From Arthrobacter sp. MYb214 (GTDB taxonomy: Bacteria > Actinomycetota > Actinomycetes > Actinomycetales > Micrococcaceae), in assembly GCF_002979865.1 (NCBI RefSeq), contig NZ_PCPZ01000002.1, forward strand, positions 558,001 through 622,000: a stretch of 64,000 bases of DNA. Reading direction: 5' to 3'. Below are positions 1-9,119 of this stretch, in pieces. The translations under genes were made by a program, and so were the position numbers. Positions within the stretch are counted from its first letter, which is position 1, and every line of letters starts with the position of its first letter. Under the pieces are notes generated by a model, which saw only the letters and a list, made by a program, of their open reading frames with translations, was not told where the DNA came from and searched no databases.

Positions 1-2
1 CG

Positions 3-911
3 TCGCCGCTGGCCGCCGAGTTGATTGCTGGAGCAGATCTGATTGTGGGCTTTGGCTGCGCGCTGAACATGTGGACCATGCGCCACGGACGGCTCATTTC
101 CGAGGGCACCAAGGTAGTGCAGGTGGACCTGGAAGAGTCCGCCCTGGGGGCGAACCGGCGCATCGACTTGGGCGTGATCGGCGACTCGGCGCAAAGCGCA
201 CGCGATGCGCTGGAATATCTTGAAACGCAGAAGATGCCGGCGCGCGAAGGCTACCGCACCTCCGCGGTGAGCCAGCAGATCGCCGAGGGGGCCAACTGGA
301 GCCAGGTAGCCTACCGGGACCTGTCCACAGACGACCGCATCGATCCGCGAACTCTGACCAAGTCGCTGGATGAGCTGCTGCCGGCCGAGCGCATCGTCAG
401 CGTGGACTCGGGCAACTTCATGGGATACCCGAGCCAGTTTCTCGCCGTTCCAGACGAGCACGGTTTCTGCTTTACCCAGGCGTTCCAGGCGATCGGCCTG
501 GGGCTCTACACGGCCATCGGAGCGGCTTTGGCGCAGCCCGGGCGCTTGCCGGTGCTCGGCACCGGAGACGGCGGATTCCACATGGCCATCGCCGAACTGG
601 ATACCGCGGTTCGGCTGAAGCTGCCAATGGTGTGCATCGTCTACAACGATGCCGCCTACGGGGCGGAGGTACATCATTTCGGCGATACGGGTACGGCACC
701 GAATATGGACTCGGTGACCTTCCCTGACACCGATTTCGCAGCCATCGGCCGCGGTTTCGGAGCCGATGGCATCACGGTGCGCAAGCTGGAGGATCTTGAC
801 GCGGTAGCCAGCTGGCTCGGCTCGGATCCCACGGGGCCGCTGGTCATCGACGCGAAAATCGCTTCGGACGGCGGTGCGTGGTGGCTAGCGGAGGCATTCA
901 AGGGGCACTAG
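3..911 (+). CDS. Thiamine-diphosphate-dependent enzyme (acetolactate synthase-like), 5' truncated
   Basis: The frame is open from the left edge, so the N-terminal part lies outside the window and only about 302 residues are seen. They cover the end of the central domain and the whole C-terminal ThDP-binding domain. The family's GDG...N metal/ThDP motif is visible as GDGGFHMAIAEL followed about 20 residues on by YNDAAYG. The family includes acetolactate synthase, benzoylformate decarboxylase and related 2-oxoacid decarboxylases; the substrate cannot be read from this fragment. It converges on the permease gene, and the two stop codons share the tetranucleotide CTAG. It may belong to the neighbouring aromatic catabolism region, but that is inference. 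Confidence 0.8.
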   Translation, partial: SPLAAELIAGADLIVGFGCALNMWTMRHGRLISEGTKVVQVDLEESALGANRRIDLGVIGDSAQSARDALEYLETQKMPAREGYRTSAVSQQIAEGANWSQVAYRDLSTDDRIDPRTLTKSLDELLPAERIVSVDSGNFMGYPSQFLAVPDEHGFCFTQAFQAIGLGLYTAIGAALAQPGRLPVLGTGDGGFHMAIAELDTAVRLKLPMVCIVYNDAAYGAEVHHFGDTGTAPNMDSVTFPDTDFAAIGRGFGADGITVRKLEDLDAVASWLGSDPTGPLVIDAKIASDGGAWWLAEAFKGH

Positions 912-2443
912 CCCAGCCCTGGAACCGCGATTGCTGGTGGGTGGCCCCGGTGCGGCGCATGGTGCGCTGCGCCGGGGCTCGCTTGCACCTTCAAGGCGTC
1001 GCTGATCTTTTCAGGCTCGCGCGGCTGGCTTGAGCCGCCAGTCTTCTCATTCCCGGTGCCTGGACCTGCCTGTGCCAGCTTCATGCGCTTGCGCATCAGG
1101 AAGTACGGGGCAGAGACGGTCAAGGCGAAGGGAATGCCGAACAGCAACGTCATGGAGAATTGCTCGGTGAACAAGGTCGTGACCAGCAACGCGGCCATCA
1201 GCTGCGCCCCGGCCGCGGATCCAGCGGGATAGTACGGCAGGCGGTATTTAAGCGGTGCTGCACTGCGCCGATGGGAACGGCGGAAGAACAAGTGCGTGAT
1301 GAAGATCAGCATCCAGGCCATCATTGCGCCGAACATCGACAGTGCCATCATTATTGTGAAACCGGATTCTGGATTCGATGCGTAGATGATGGCGGCCACG
1401 GCGATTCCGCCAGCAGAGAGCAGCAGGGCGTTGACCGGCGCGCCGTTCTTCTTCAATTTACCCAAGCTGCTCGGAGCCTGCCCGGCGCGGGATAGAGAGA
1501 ACATCATTCGCGTGGAGATGTACAGCTGCGAGTTCATGGCGGAGAGTGCGGCGATGATGACCACGAAATTGAGAATGGAATCGGCAAACGGGATGCCGAT
1601 CACCTGCATCACCGTGACGAACGGGCTGTCGCCTTCGAGGATCTCGCTGACGGGTGCGATGGCAAGGATCAGCGACAGGGTCAGGATGCAGAAGAGGAAG
1701 AGCCTGAACCAGGTCACCTTGAAGGCCTTCTTCACTGCGACTTCGGGATCTCTTGCCTCACCGGCTGCGACGGCGATCATTTCGATGCTCAGGTAGGAGA
1801 AGATCGCCACGACAACGGCAAACCAGACACCTTGGGCCCCGCCCATGAAGAATCCGGATTCCGCGGTGTAGTTCTGGAAACCGAAATCGTTGCCCCGCTG
1901 GCCGAAGACCAGATAGGCGGCAAGCAGGATGAACGCGGCAATAGCGAATACCTTGGTGGCGGAGAACCAGTATTCCAGTGTTCCGAAGGCCTTGACATTG
2001 AACATATTCACCCCGATCAGAAAGACCGACAGGCCGATGATCCACACCACTGCGGGGACATCCGGGAACCACATTCGCATGTAGTCGCCCACCGCCGTGA
2101 TTTCGGTGCCTACGGCCAGTACGATGCAGGACCAGTACAGGTATTTGAGCAGGAACCCGGTGAATGGGTTGATGTAGTGTTCGGCGAAGGCGCCGAAGGA
2201 GCCGGTCGTCGGGTGCGCCACGGTCATCTCGGCCAACGCTCCCATGAGCAACACGGCGATCAACCCGCCGATGGCGTAGCTGAGGGTCACGCTGGGCCCG
2301 GCGAAGGAAATGGCGAACTTGCTGCCGAGAAACAGGCCCGTGCCGATGGCGCCGCCAAGCGCAATCATGCTCAGCTGGCGCGAAGTTAGCTCCTTCGACA
2401 GGCCGGCTTCTCGCTGTGCGATTTGATCCAGGGAAGATTTCAT
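908..2443 (-). CDS. Amino acid permease (APC superfamily, AAT type)
   Basis: Predicted inner-membrane amino-acid/proton symporter of 511 residues with about 12 hydrophobic segments. The N-terminal signature of the AAT group is clear: LTSRQLSMIALGGAIGTGLF. I chose the ATG at 2443, directly before this conserved region; the frame is open further upstream but that part is arginine- and proline-rich and not permease-like. The last 45 or so residues after the final membrane segment are low-complexity and run through a hairpin, so the natural end may have been lost. It lies 133 bp downstream of the monooxygenase gene on the same strand and might import an aromatic amino acid or a relative, but the substrate is not determined. 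Confidence 0.85.
   Translation of the reverse strand: MKSSLDQIAQREAGLSKELTSRQLSMIALGGAIGTGLFLGSKFAISFAGPSVTLSYAIGGLIAVLLMGALAEMTVAHPTTGSFGAFAEHYINPFTGFLLKYLYWSCIVLAVGTEITAVGDYMRMWFPDVPAVVWIIGLSVFLIGVNMFNVKAFGTLEYWFSATKVFAIAAFILLAAYLVFGQRGNDFGFQNYTAESGFFMGGAQGVWFAVVVAIFSYLSIEMIAVAAGEARDPEVAVKKAFKVTWFRLFLFCILTLSLILAIAPVSEILEGDSPFVTVMQVIGIPFADSILNFVVIIAALSAMNSQLYISTRMMFSLSRAGQAPSSLGKLKKNGAPVNALLLSAGGIAVAAIIYASNPESGFTIMMALSMFGAMMAWMLIFITHLFFRRSHRRSAAPLKYRLPYYPAGSAAGAQLMAALLVTTLFTEQFSMTLLFGIPFALTVSAPYFLMRKRMKLAQAGPGTGNEKTGGSSQPREPEKISDALKVQASPGAAHHAPHRGHPPAIAVPGLG
944..978 (+). terminator. GC-rich hairpin downstream of the ThDP enzyme
   Basis: A 16-bp stem with two G-U type wobbles and a 3-nt loop begins 33 bases after the stop of the ThDP enzyme gene. 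No T-run follows. It lies inside the C-terminal coding tail of the convergent permease gene. Confidence 0.4.
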
Positions 2444-2576
2444 TGAATTATCCAAAGGTGGTTTGGTGGCCGATTTGGGATCCGAGCCGAGCCGCCAAGC
2501 GGTTCCCGTGCCCGGCAAAAAGCCGCAGGATCGGCAGCCCAAACAGGGCCGCCAATCCTGCGGCTGGCAGCAACAG

Positions 2577-4973
2577 CTAAGCGCTGGTTACCAAATTGGA
2601 GGTTTCGGATTTCCTGGCCGGAATCCAGCGCAGGTGCGTTTGCTCCTGTTCCTCGGCTTCCCGAACCAGCGAGAGCCGCGGGCGGACCGCGTCGGTGCGG
2701 GCGGCGGGCGGCTTGCGGCGTCCGGCCTTGAAAGGCAGCGGCCAGGTGGCGCCGTCACCGGTATAGTCCTGCTCGGCGGCTGCCTGCAAGGTCCACTGCG
2801 GGTTGTACAGGTGGGTGCGTCCCAGCGCCACCAGATCCGCGCGGCCTGCCAGCAGGATCGAGTTCACGTCGTCGTAGGAGGACACCGCGCCCACCGCGAT
2901 CACCGAGACCCCTGCCTCGGTGGCGACCTGGTTGCGGATCCTGTCGGCGAATGGCGTCTGGTAGCTGCGCCCGAAAGCCGGCTTCTCGTCCTTCACGATC
3001 TGCCCCGACGAGACGTCGATGAATTGGGCGCCGTGGGCGATGAAGGCCCGGGCGATGTCCACGGCATCTTCTTCGGTATTCCCGCCTGGCGACCAGTCGG
3101 TAGCCGAGATGCGCACGCCGATGGTCTTGCTTGCCGGCCATGCTTCGCGGACCGCATCCAGGACCTCAAGCGGGTAGCGCAGCCGGTTCTCCAAGCCTCC
3201 GCCGTATTCGTCGGTGCGCTGATTGGACAGCGGCGAAAGGAAGGAAGAGAGCAAGTAGCCGTGGGCCATATGCACTTCCAGCACGTCGAATCCTGCCTCA
3301 TCGGCGCGGCGTGCCGCGGCGGCGAACTGCTCGCGCACCTCGTCCATCTGCGCACGGTCCATTTCCACCGGCACATGGCAGCCTTCGCCATAGGGCAGTG
3401 CGCTGGGAGCGAGCACATCCCAGTTGCCTTCTTGCAGCGGCTGGTCGATGCCTTCCCACATCAGCTTCGTCGAACCCTTGCGACCCGAGTGGCCGAGCTG
3501 GGCGCCGATCTTGGCGTTCGAATTTCCGTGCACGTAGTCGGTCACGCGCTTCCAGGCAGCGGCCTGCTCATCGGTGTACAGGCCAGTGCAGCCCGGGGTG
3601 ATGCGGCCGATATCGGAAACGCAGACCATTTCGGTCATCACCAGCCCGGCCCCTCCCATGGCCTTGGAGCCCAGATGGACCAGGTGGAAGTCCCCGGGCA
3701 CCCCGTCGGTGGCCGAGTACATGTCCATGGACGAAACCACCACGCGGTTGGCCAGCTCGGTGTTGCCGAGCCTATGCGGCTGGAACATCGCCGGTGCAAC
3801 GGAAGGCGAAGCGTTGAGCCGGGCGAAGTTCTCATCGACCTGCTGAGCGAATCCGGTATCCCGCAGCTTCAGGTTCTCGTAGGTGATGCGCCGGGAGCGG
3901 GTGAGCAAGTTGAAGCAGAACTGCACCGGGTCCTGGTCCTTGTACTGCCCGATGTTCTCGAACCATTCCAGCGAGGCCTGGGCCGCGCGCTGGGTGGATT
4001 CGACCACTGGGCGGCGCTCGGTCTCGTAGGCGGCCAGCGCCGAATCAACCTCGGCATGCTCATGCAGGCAGGCAGCCAGGGCCAGAGCGTCCTCCATGGC
4101 CAGCTTGGTGCCCGAGCCGATGGAGAAGTGGGCAGTGTGCGCGGCATCGCCCAGCAGGACGATGTTCCCATGGCGCCAGTTCTCGTTGCGCACCGTGGTG
4201 AAGTTGATCCACTTGGAGTTGTTAGTCAGCACCTGGTATCCGGCCAGTTCCTCGGCGAAGATCCCGGCCACCTTGTCCACCGACTTCTGGTCGCTCACGC
4301 CCGGGCCGAAGACCTCGTCCTCGGTCTCGTCGAATCCGGCCGCACGCCAGACGTCTTCGTGCATTTCCACGATGAAGGTCGAACCCTCGTCCGAGTACGG
4401 GTAGCCGTGGATCTGCATGGTTCCGGCATCGGTTTCCTTGACAAAGAACTTGAAGGCCTCGAAGACCTGGTCGGTGCCCAGCCACATGTACTTCGAGGTC
4501 CGCGGATCAAGGGAGGGCTTGAAGGAGTCCGCGTACTTGGTTCGCACCGCGGAGTTCAGCCCGTCAGCGGCCAGCACCAGGTCGTACTCGTCCGCCAGCT
4601 GCTCCACATCCGGGGCAACGGTGGAGAAGCGCACATCCACGCCCAGTTCGATGCAGCGGCGCTGCAGCAGCTGGAGCAGTTCCTTGCGGCTCATGGCCGC
4701 GAAGCCCTGGCCGCCCACGGTGTGCATCTGGCCGCGGAAGTGGATGTCGATATCGCTCCAGCGGGCGAAGCGCCGGGACATGTATTCGGCCACCACCGGA
4801 TCGGCGTTGCCGATGCCGCCCAGGGTCTCATCGGAGAACACCACGCCGAAGCCGAAGGTGTCCGATGCGGCATTGCGTTCCCACACGGTGACATCGTGGT
4901 TCTCATCCAGCTGCTTCATCAGAGCCGCGAAGTACAGGCCGCCAGGGCCGCCGCCGATAACTGCAATCTTCAT
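2577..4973 (-). CDS. Bifunctional aryl-CoA 5-hydroxylase/oxidoreductase (salicylyl-CoA or 2-aminobenzoyl-CoA type)
   Basis: Fusion flavoenzyme of 798 residues. Residues 1-380 are a FAD monooxygenase of the p-hydroxybenzoate hydroxylase fold, with IGGGPGGLYFA at the N-terminus and LLGDAAHTAHFSIGSG near residue 280. From about residue 395 to 770 is an Old-Yellow-Enzyme FMN domain with HMAHGYLLSSFLSP followed by NQRTDEYGG. This architecture is known for 2-aminobenzoyl-CoA monooxygenase/reductase (Azoarcus) and for actinobacterial proteins annotated as salicylyl-CoA 5-hydroxylase/oxidoreductase. The ATG at 4973 is preceded by AAAGGA at good spacing; an in-frame ATG 15 bases upstream overlaps that site. 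It is the last enzyme gene of the aromatic operon. Whether the OYE domain reduces the hydroxylated ring here is unknown. Confidence 0.88.
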   Translation of the reverse strand: MKIAVIGGGPGGLYFAALMKQLDENHDVTVWERNAASDTFGFGVVFSDETLGGIGNADPVVAEYMSRRFARWSDIDIHFRGQMHTVGGQGFAAMSRKELLQLLQRRCIELGVDVRFSTVAPDVEQLADEYDLVLAADGLNSAVRTKYADSFKPSLDPRTSKYMWLGTDQVFEAFKFFVKETDAGTMQIHGYPYSDEGSTFIVEMHEDVWRAAGFDETEDEVFGPGVSDQKSVDKVAGIFAEELAGYQVLTNNSKWINFTTVRNENWRHGNIVLLGDAAHTAHFSIGSGTKLAMEDALALAACLHEHAEVDSALAAYETERRPVVESTQRAAQASLEWFENIGQYKDQDPVQFCFNLLTRSRRITYENLKLRDTGFAQQVDENFARLNASPSVAPAMFQPHRLGNTELANRVVVSSMDMYSATDGVPGDFHLVHLGSKAMGGAGLVMTEMVCVSDIGRITPGCTGLYTDEQAAAWKRVTDYVHGNSNAKIGAQLGHSGRKGSTKLMWEGIDQPLQEGNWDVLAPSALPYGEGCHVPVEMDRAQMDEVREQFAAAARRADEAGFDVLEVHMAHGYLLSSFLSPLSNQRTDEYGGGLENRLRYPLEVLDAVREAWPASKTIGVRISATDWSPGGNTEEDAVDIARAFIAHGAQFIDVSSGQIVKDEKPAFGRSYQTPFADRIRNQVATEAGVSVIAVGAVSSYDDVNSILLAGRADLVALGRTHLYNPQWTLQAAAEQDYTGDGATWPLPFKAGRRKPPAARTDAVRPRLSLVREAEEQEQTHLRWIPARKSETSNLVTSA

Positions 4974-5036
4974 GGTGTGTCCTTTCATCAGCCCCGGAGG
5001 GCGATTGGGCCGGGGCCCGAAAAATATCTGGGGAGT

Positions 5037-6668
5037 TTATGCGACCGGGGAGCCGTTGAAGGCCTCGCGCAGCTTGAAATGCTGCAGCTTGCCGCTGGGA
5101 TTTCGAGGCAGCTCGGTGACAAAGCGGATTTCCCGCGGGTACTTGTACGGGGCAATCGTGGCTTTGACGAAGTCCTGCAATTCCTTGGCCTTCGCCTCAT
5201 CGGCTTCGGCGCCTTCGACCAGAACCACGAACGCGCAGACGATTGATCCGCGGTTCGGATCCGGGCGGGCGACCACCGCGTTTTCCAGCACATCGGGATG
5301 CTGGTCCAGGGCTTGCTCGACTTCCGGGCCGCCGATGTTATATCCGGAAGAGACGATCATGTTGTCGCTGCGCGCCTGGTAGGTGAAGAAACCGTCCTCG
5401 TCCCGGGAGAAGATGTCCCCGGTGATGTTCCAGCCGCTTTCGACGTAATTGCGCTGCCTCGGGTCATCGAGATAGCGGCAGCCGGTCGGCCCGATAACCG
5501 CCAGGCGCCCCGGCTCGTTGGCCGCGGCTTCGTTGCCCTCGGCATCCAGCACCGTGGCGCGGAAACCGGGAATGGCCTTGCCTGTGGTTCCCGGCTTGAT
5601 GTCCTTGCCGGCGGCGGAGACGAACACGTGCAGCATTTCGGTGGAACCGATGCCGTTGACCAGTTCCAGCCCGGTTGCCTCCCTGACCTGGTGCCAGGTG
5701 TCGGCAGGCAGGTGCTCGCCGGCGGAGACCGCCACGCGCAGGGGCCTGAGCAGGTCGGCCTTGCCGTTCTTCAAGATGGCCCGGTAGGCGGTGGGGGCGG
5801 TGAACAGGATGGTTGCCCCGGCCGCGTGGGACTGCTCGGCCAACTGCACCGGGGTGGCGCGTTCGGTCAGCAGCGAGCTGGCGCCGAAGCGGAAGGGGAA
5901 GACCACTAGCCCGCCCAGTCCGAAGGTGAAAGCCAGCGGCGGGGAACCGGCGAAGACATCGTCCTTGGTGGGTTCCAGGATGTAGCGGGCAAAAGTGTCC
6001 GCATTGGCCAGGATGTCCCGGTGGAAATGCATGGTGATCTTAGGGACGCCAGTGGTTCCCGAAGTCGGTCCCAGCAATGCCACATCATCTGCGGCTGTGG
6101 CCACCGCGGTGAATTCGCCGGATTTGCCTGCTGCCTGCTGGGCCAGATCGTCGCGGGACGTGCCGCCGTAGCTGATGACCGGATAGCCGCCGCCGCTGGC
6201 CTTGAGCGCGTCCTCGGCGAAGCGGTGGTCGGTGATTAGCGCCACCGGGCCGGTCAGCGTGGCCAGCTTGGAGATTTCCGCAGCGCGCAGGGCAGCCATC
6301 GTGGTGACCACAACACCGCCGGCCTTGATCACTCCGAGCCAGCAAGCTACCAGCCATGCGTTGTTCGGACCGCGCAGCATTACCCGGTTGCCCGGCACCA
6401 AGCCATAGTCCTCGACCAGCACCTGGGCTACCTGGTTGGCCCGCTTGAGCAGCTGCCCGTAGCTCAGGCTGGTGCCATCGGGGGCCAGCAGCGCCGTGCG
6501 CTGGGCGCCGAACTTCTCGACGGACTGGTCGATCAGCACTTCGGCGGCATTGAGCCGGTCCGGGTACTGCAGCTCGGGCAAGGTGAATTCCAGCGTCGGC
6601 CACAATTCGGGGGATGGAAGATGGTCGCGGGTAAAGCTATCGACATGTACAGAAGGTGAAAGTTCCAT
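5037..6668 (-). CDS. Aryl-CoA ligase (benzoate/2-aminobenzoate-CoA ligase family)
   Basis: AMP-forming acyl-CoA synthetase of 543 residues, expected to activate an aromatic acid with ATP and CoA. The P-loop is GPTSGTTGVPK near residue 210, the adenylate motif is NGIGSTEMLHVF, the hinge is TGDIFSRDEDGFFTYQARSDNMI and the catalytic lysine lies in NPSGKLQHF close to the C-terminus. Length and motif spelling match the benzoate-CoA ligase group rather than fatty-acid ligases. GGAG precedes the ATG. It sits between thioesterase and monooxygenase genes, as needed for making the CoA ester that the hydroxylase uses. Benzoate, salicylate and anthranilate cannot be separated by eye. Confidence 0.88.
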   Translation of the reverse strand: MELSPSVHVDSFTRDHLPSPELWPTLEFTLPELQYPDRLNAAEVLIDQSVEKFGAQRTALLAPDGTSLSYGQLLKRANQVAQVLVEDYGLVPGNRVMLRGPNNAWLVACWLGVIKAGGVVVTTMAALRAAEISKLATLTGPVALITDHRFAEDALKASGGGYPVISYGGTSRDDLAQQAAGKSGEFTAVATAADDVALLGPTSGTTGVPKITMHFHRDILANADTFARYILEPTKDDVFAGSPPLAFTFGLGGLVVFPFRFGASSLLTERATPVQLAEQSHAAGATILFTAPTAYRAILKNGKADLLRPLRVAVSAGEHLPADTWHQVREATGLELVNGIGSTEMLHVFVSAAGKDIKPGTTGKAIPGFRATVLDAEGNEAAANEPGRLAVIGPTGCRYLDDPRQRNYVESGWNITGDIFSRDEDGFFTYQARSDNMIVSSGYNIGGPEVEQALDQHPDVLENAVVARPDPNRGSIVCAFVVLVEGAEADEAKAKELQDFVKATIAPYKYPREIRFVTELPRNPSGKLQHFKLREAFNGSPVA

Positions 6669-6702
6669 AAGGCAACTCCGTTGGCAGGTTCGGTGGGAAG
6701 TC

Positions 6703-7593
6703 CTAGTTGGCGTTCCGCCCGGGGCGGATCATTCCTTCTTGGGCTACGGTGGCCAGCAGCTTGCCATCGCGGGCATAGAAGCGCCCGATGGCCAGTCCGC
6801 GGTTGTCCTGGCTCGAAATGGCTTCCTGAGCGTAAAGCACCCAGTCGTCCATGCGCCCCTCGCGATGGAACCACATGGAATGGTCCAAGCTGGCGGTCAC
6901 CAGGCCCTCATCGCCCCAGCTCAGCCCGAGACCGCGCATGATCGGCTCCAGGATGGTGTAATCGCAGACATAGGCCAAGGCCGCCTTCTGAATCACCGCA
7001 TCATCGGGCAACGGTGAGAAGGCCCGGATCCAGACCGCTTGGCTGCCGGACTTTTCGCGCTCGCCGGGAAGGTAGATGGCTTCGGGAACATGGCGCATGT
7101 CGAAGCTGCGGCCGCCGGCCCAGTACTTGGCGGCGTCGCCCTCCACGCCTTGCAGGGCCTCGGCGGCGCTGGCCAGGGACTGCGGATCCAGATCCAGCGA
7201 AGCGCCGGGGGCATCGAGCGCGAATTCGGCCCCGTCTTCCGGAACGTGGAAAGAGCCTAGCGCGCAGTAGACCGGCTTGCCGTTCTGGAAGGCGCGCACC
7301 TGGCGGGTGGAATAGCCGCGGCCATCGCGCAGGTGCTCCACCTCGTAGCGGACCGGCTGGTGCATATCCACTGGCCGCAGGAAGTAGGAGTGCATGGAGT
7401 GCAGGCTGCGGTCGGCACCCACCGACTTCATTAGCGAAAGGGCACCCTGGGCAACCATGTCGCCACCGTAGGCCTTGGGCCAGGGCACGTACTGAGGGAT
7501 GGCGGTGAACGCCTGGTCGAAGACCTCCGCAGCGCATTCGGTCAGGTTGATGGCATCCAGGAAGACCTGGGCGGACAATGCTGTGGTGCTCAT
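6703..7593 (-). CDS. Acyl-CoA thioesterase II family (TesB-like)
   Basis: Double hot-dog thioesterase of 296 residues. The N-terminal half contains YGGDMVAQGALS and HSMHSYFLRPVDMHQPVRYEVE; the C-terminal half contains SLDHSMWFHR and DDWVLYAQEA, both typical of TesB. Its start overlaps the cupin stop by four bases (ATGA), so they are translationally coupled. In this operon it most likely releases the hydroxylated aromatic acid from CoA before ring cleavage; that role is inferred from context, since TesB enzymes are broad-range. Confidence 0.88.
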   Translation of the reverse strand: MSTTALSAQVFLDAINLTECAAEVFDQAFTAIPQYVPWPKAYGGDMVAQGALSLMKSVGADRSLHSMHSYFLRPVDMHQPVRYEVEHLRDGRGYSTRQVRAFQNGKPVYCALGSFHVPEDGAEFALDAPGASLDLDPQSLASAAEALQGVEGDAAKYWAGGRSFDMRHVPEAIYLPGEREKSGSQAVWIRAFSPLPDDAVIQKAALAYVCDYTILEPIMRGLGLSWGDEGLVTASLDHSMWFHREGRMDDWVLYAQEAISSQDNRGLAIGRFYARDGKLLATVAQEGMIRPGRNAN

Positions 7594-8072
7594 GCTCGGC
7601 GGTATCCTTCCAAGGTTTCGTCAGCGACATCAGCGAGATTGACCACGATATTCTCCGGGGTCCGGGCAGTGAGCCACACCAGCTCCTCGGTGACCGACAT
7701 GTTGGCCTCGACATGGGGCATGAACGGTGGGACGAAGACCCAGTCGCCGGCCTTCATGTCGGCGTACTGCTCGTAGTTCTCGCCGAAGTAGATCCGGCCG
7801 TGGCCACGCAGCACGTAGCCGCCGGTTTCCGCTTCACCATGGTGGTGGGGGAGGGAACGGTAGCCCGGGACATTGGAGACCTGGCCGAACCAGATCTTTG
7901 TGGCGGGCGTGTGCTGGATGCTGACGCCCGAGACGCGGATGCAGTCCCCGGACTGGGCGGTGTTGGTGTCCTCGGATCCTGCCCGGGTGACTACGGGGAC
8001 AACCTGGCCATTTTCCGAGGCATAGATCGAATTGTCGCCTTCGGTGCGGTAGGTTATGGGTGCTTCGGTCAT
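7590..8072 (-). CDS. Single-domain cupin, candidate ring-cleaving dioxygenase
   Basis: A 160-residue protein with both canonical cupin motifs. Motif 1 is around residues 70-92 (PHHHGEAE, with H76-H78 and the acidic residues) and motif 2 around 109-124 (GDWVFVPPFMPHVEAN, with H120), giving a complete metal site. I prefer the ATG at 8072, preceded by GAAGGAG; an upstream in-frame ATG at 8117 overlaps the FAH stop by ATGA and would add 15 residues. The operon otherwise lacks a ring-cleavage enzyme, so this cupin is the best candidate, although it is half the size of bicupin gentisate dioxygenases. It could instead be a non-catalytic cupin or an isomerase. Confidence 0.8.
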   Translation of the reverse strand: MTEAPITYRTEGDNSIYASENGQVVPVVTRAGSEDTNTAQSGDCIRVSGVSIQHTPATKIWFGQVSNVPGYRSLPHHHGEAETGGYVLRGHGRIYFGENYEQYADMKAGDWVFVPPFMPHVEANMSVTEELVWLTARTPENIVVNLADVADETLEGYRRA

Positions 8073-8113
8073 GGTGTGCTCCTTCAAATTCGGTAGAGGG
8101 ATGTTGCTGATGG

Positions 8114-8974
8114 TCATTGGGACAGGGCCGGGCTGTTCACTCGGAGCCGGAACCTGTTGGAGAGGATGCCGATGCCAGGGATTTCGGTTTCGAGCCGGTC
8201 CCCGTCAGCGAGGAAGCGAGGCGGAACCATGCCCATTCCGACTCCGCCGGGGGTCCCGGTCAGCACGATGTCCCCGGCACGAAGCGTGGTGAATTCGGAA
8301 ATGTAGCTGACCAGCCGCGCCGCGGAGAACACCAGCGTCGAGGTGTTGCCGCGTTGCACTTCCTCGCCGTTGATGCGGCAGATGACCTCCGCGCCGGCCA
8401 CCGGGTCGATCTCATCTGCCGTGGCCAGCACGGGACCCAGGGGAGTGGTGCCGTCGAAGGCCTTGCCTTGGAACCACTGCAGGGTCCGGCGCTGCCAGTC
8501 GCGCATCGAGACGTCGTTGGCTACCGTGTATCCGGCAATGGCGGCCTGGGCTTCTTCCAAGGACGCTGAGCATGCATCTGAACCAAGCACTACTGCCAAT
8601 TCAGCTTCCCAGTCGACATTGGCGGAGGAAGCGCTGGAAATCTCGGCGTCGGGATCTGCCAGGGTGTCGGCGAACTTTGCGAACAATGTGGGATATTCGG
8701 GCAGTTCCCTTCCCATTTCCAGGATGTGGTCGCTGTAGTTCAGCCCGCAGCAGATCACCTTGGCGGGCGCTGGCAGCGGATTAAGCTGCCGGGCCTGCTC
8801 CGCGGGGATAAGATCGCCTGCGGTACTGGATTCCAGGGCTTCGGAGGCGATTGCTTTCCAGTCCTGGTGCTTGAGGAACTCGCTGAGATCGCCAGCTGGC
8901 AGGGGCAGATATCCCTGATCGGTCTGGATTGCCGCCAGGCTCTTCCCGCCGGCGCGGATCGTTGCGAGTTTCAT
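8114..8974 (-). CDS. Fumarylacetoacetate hydrolase (FAH) family protein
   Basis: A 286-residue FAH-fold enzyme. The metal-binding and catalytic landmarks are KVICCGLNYSDHILEMG near residue 93, DWEAELAVVLG near 145 and GDIVLTGTPGGVGMG near 240. Members hydrolyse C-C bonds of beta-diketo acids such as fumarylpyruvate or maleylpyruvate, or act as decarboxylases/hydratases. As first gene of the reverse-strand operon, before the cupin, it fits as the hydrolase of the ring-cleavage product. AAAGGGA precedes the ATG. The exact substrate is inference. Confidence 0.88.
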   Translation of the reverse strand: MKLATIRAGGKSLAAIQTDQGYLPLPAGDLSEFLKHQDWKAIASEALESSTAGDLIPAEQARQLNPLPAPAKVICCGLNYSDHILEMGRELPEYPTLFAKFADTLADPDAEISSASSANVDWEAELAVVLGSDACSASLEEAQAAIAGYTVANDVSMRDWQRRTLQWFQGKAFDGTTPLGPVLATADEIDPVAGAEVICRINGEEVQRGNTSTLVFSAARLVSYISEFTTLRAGDIVLTGTPGGVGMGMVPPRFLADGDRLETEIPGIGILSNRFRLRVNSPALSQ

Positions 8975-9119
8975 GTGTGGATTCCCTTTGTCAGTTGGGT
9001 GAAAAGCTATGTGTCGACTTTTTTACCGCCGTCACGTAAGCTCAATGTAGCACGCATCACAAAGATGGCGCTAGAGCCAATTGGGGCAAATTTCATGCAC
9101 CCGGTACAAGGAGTAGGAA
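8975..9119. promoter_or_regulatory. Divergent control region of the aromatic operon and ridA-like gene
   Basis: The 145 bp between two divergent start codons must hold the promoters for both directions. It is AT-richer than the flanks and contains a run of six T around 9020. A PaaX-family regulator is encoded nearby, so its operator probably lies here, but I could not define a convincing palindrome. Confidence 0.5.

Noticed and set aside
2463-5246. 927-codon open frame on the forward strand
   Set aside because: It lies antisense to the flavin monooxygenase and permease genes, whose products match known families; its own translation is Arg/Gly/His-rich with no domain.
7590-8072. Annotation of the cupin as gentisate 1,2-dioxygenase
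   Set aside because: It has one cupin domain and 160 residues, whereas gentisate dioxygenases are bicupins of about 350 residues; only a candidate role is justified.
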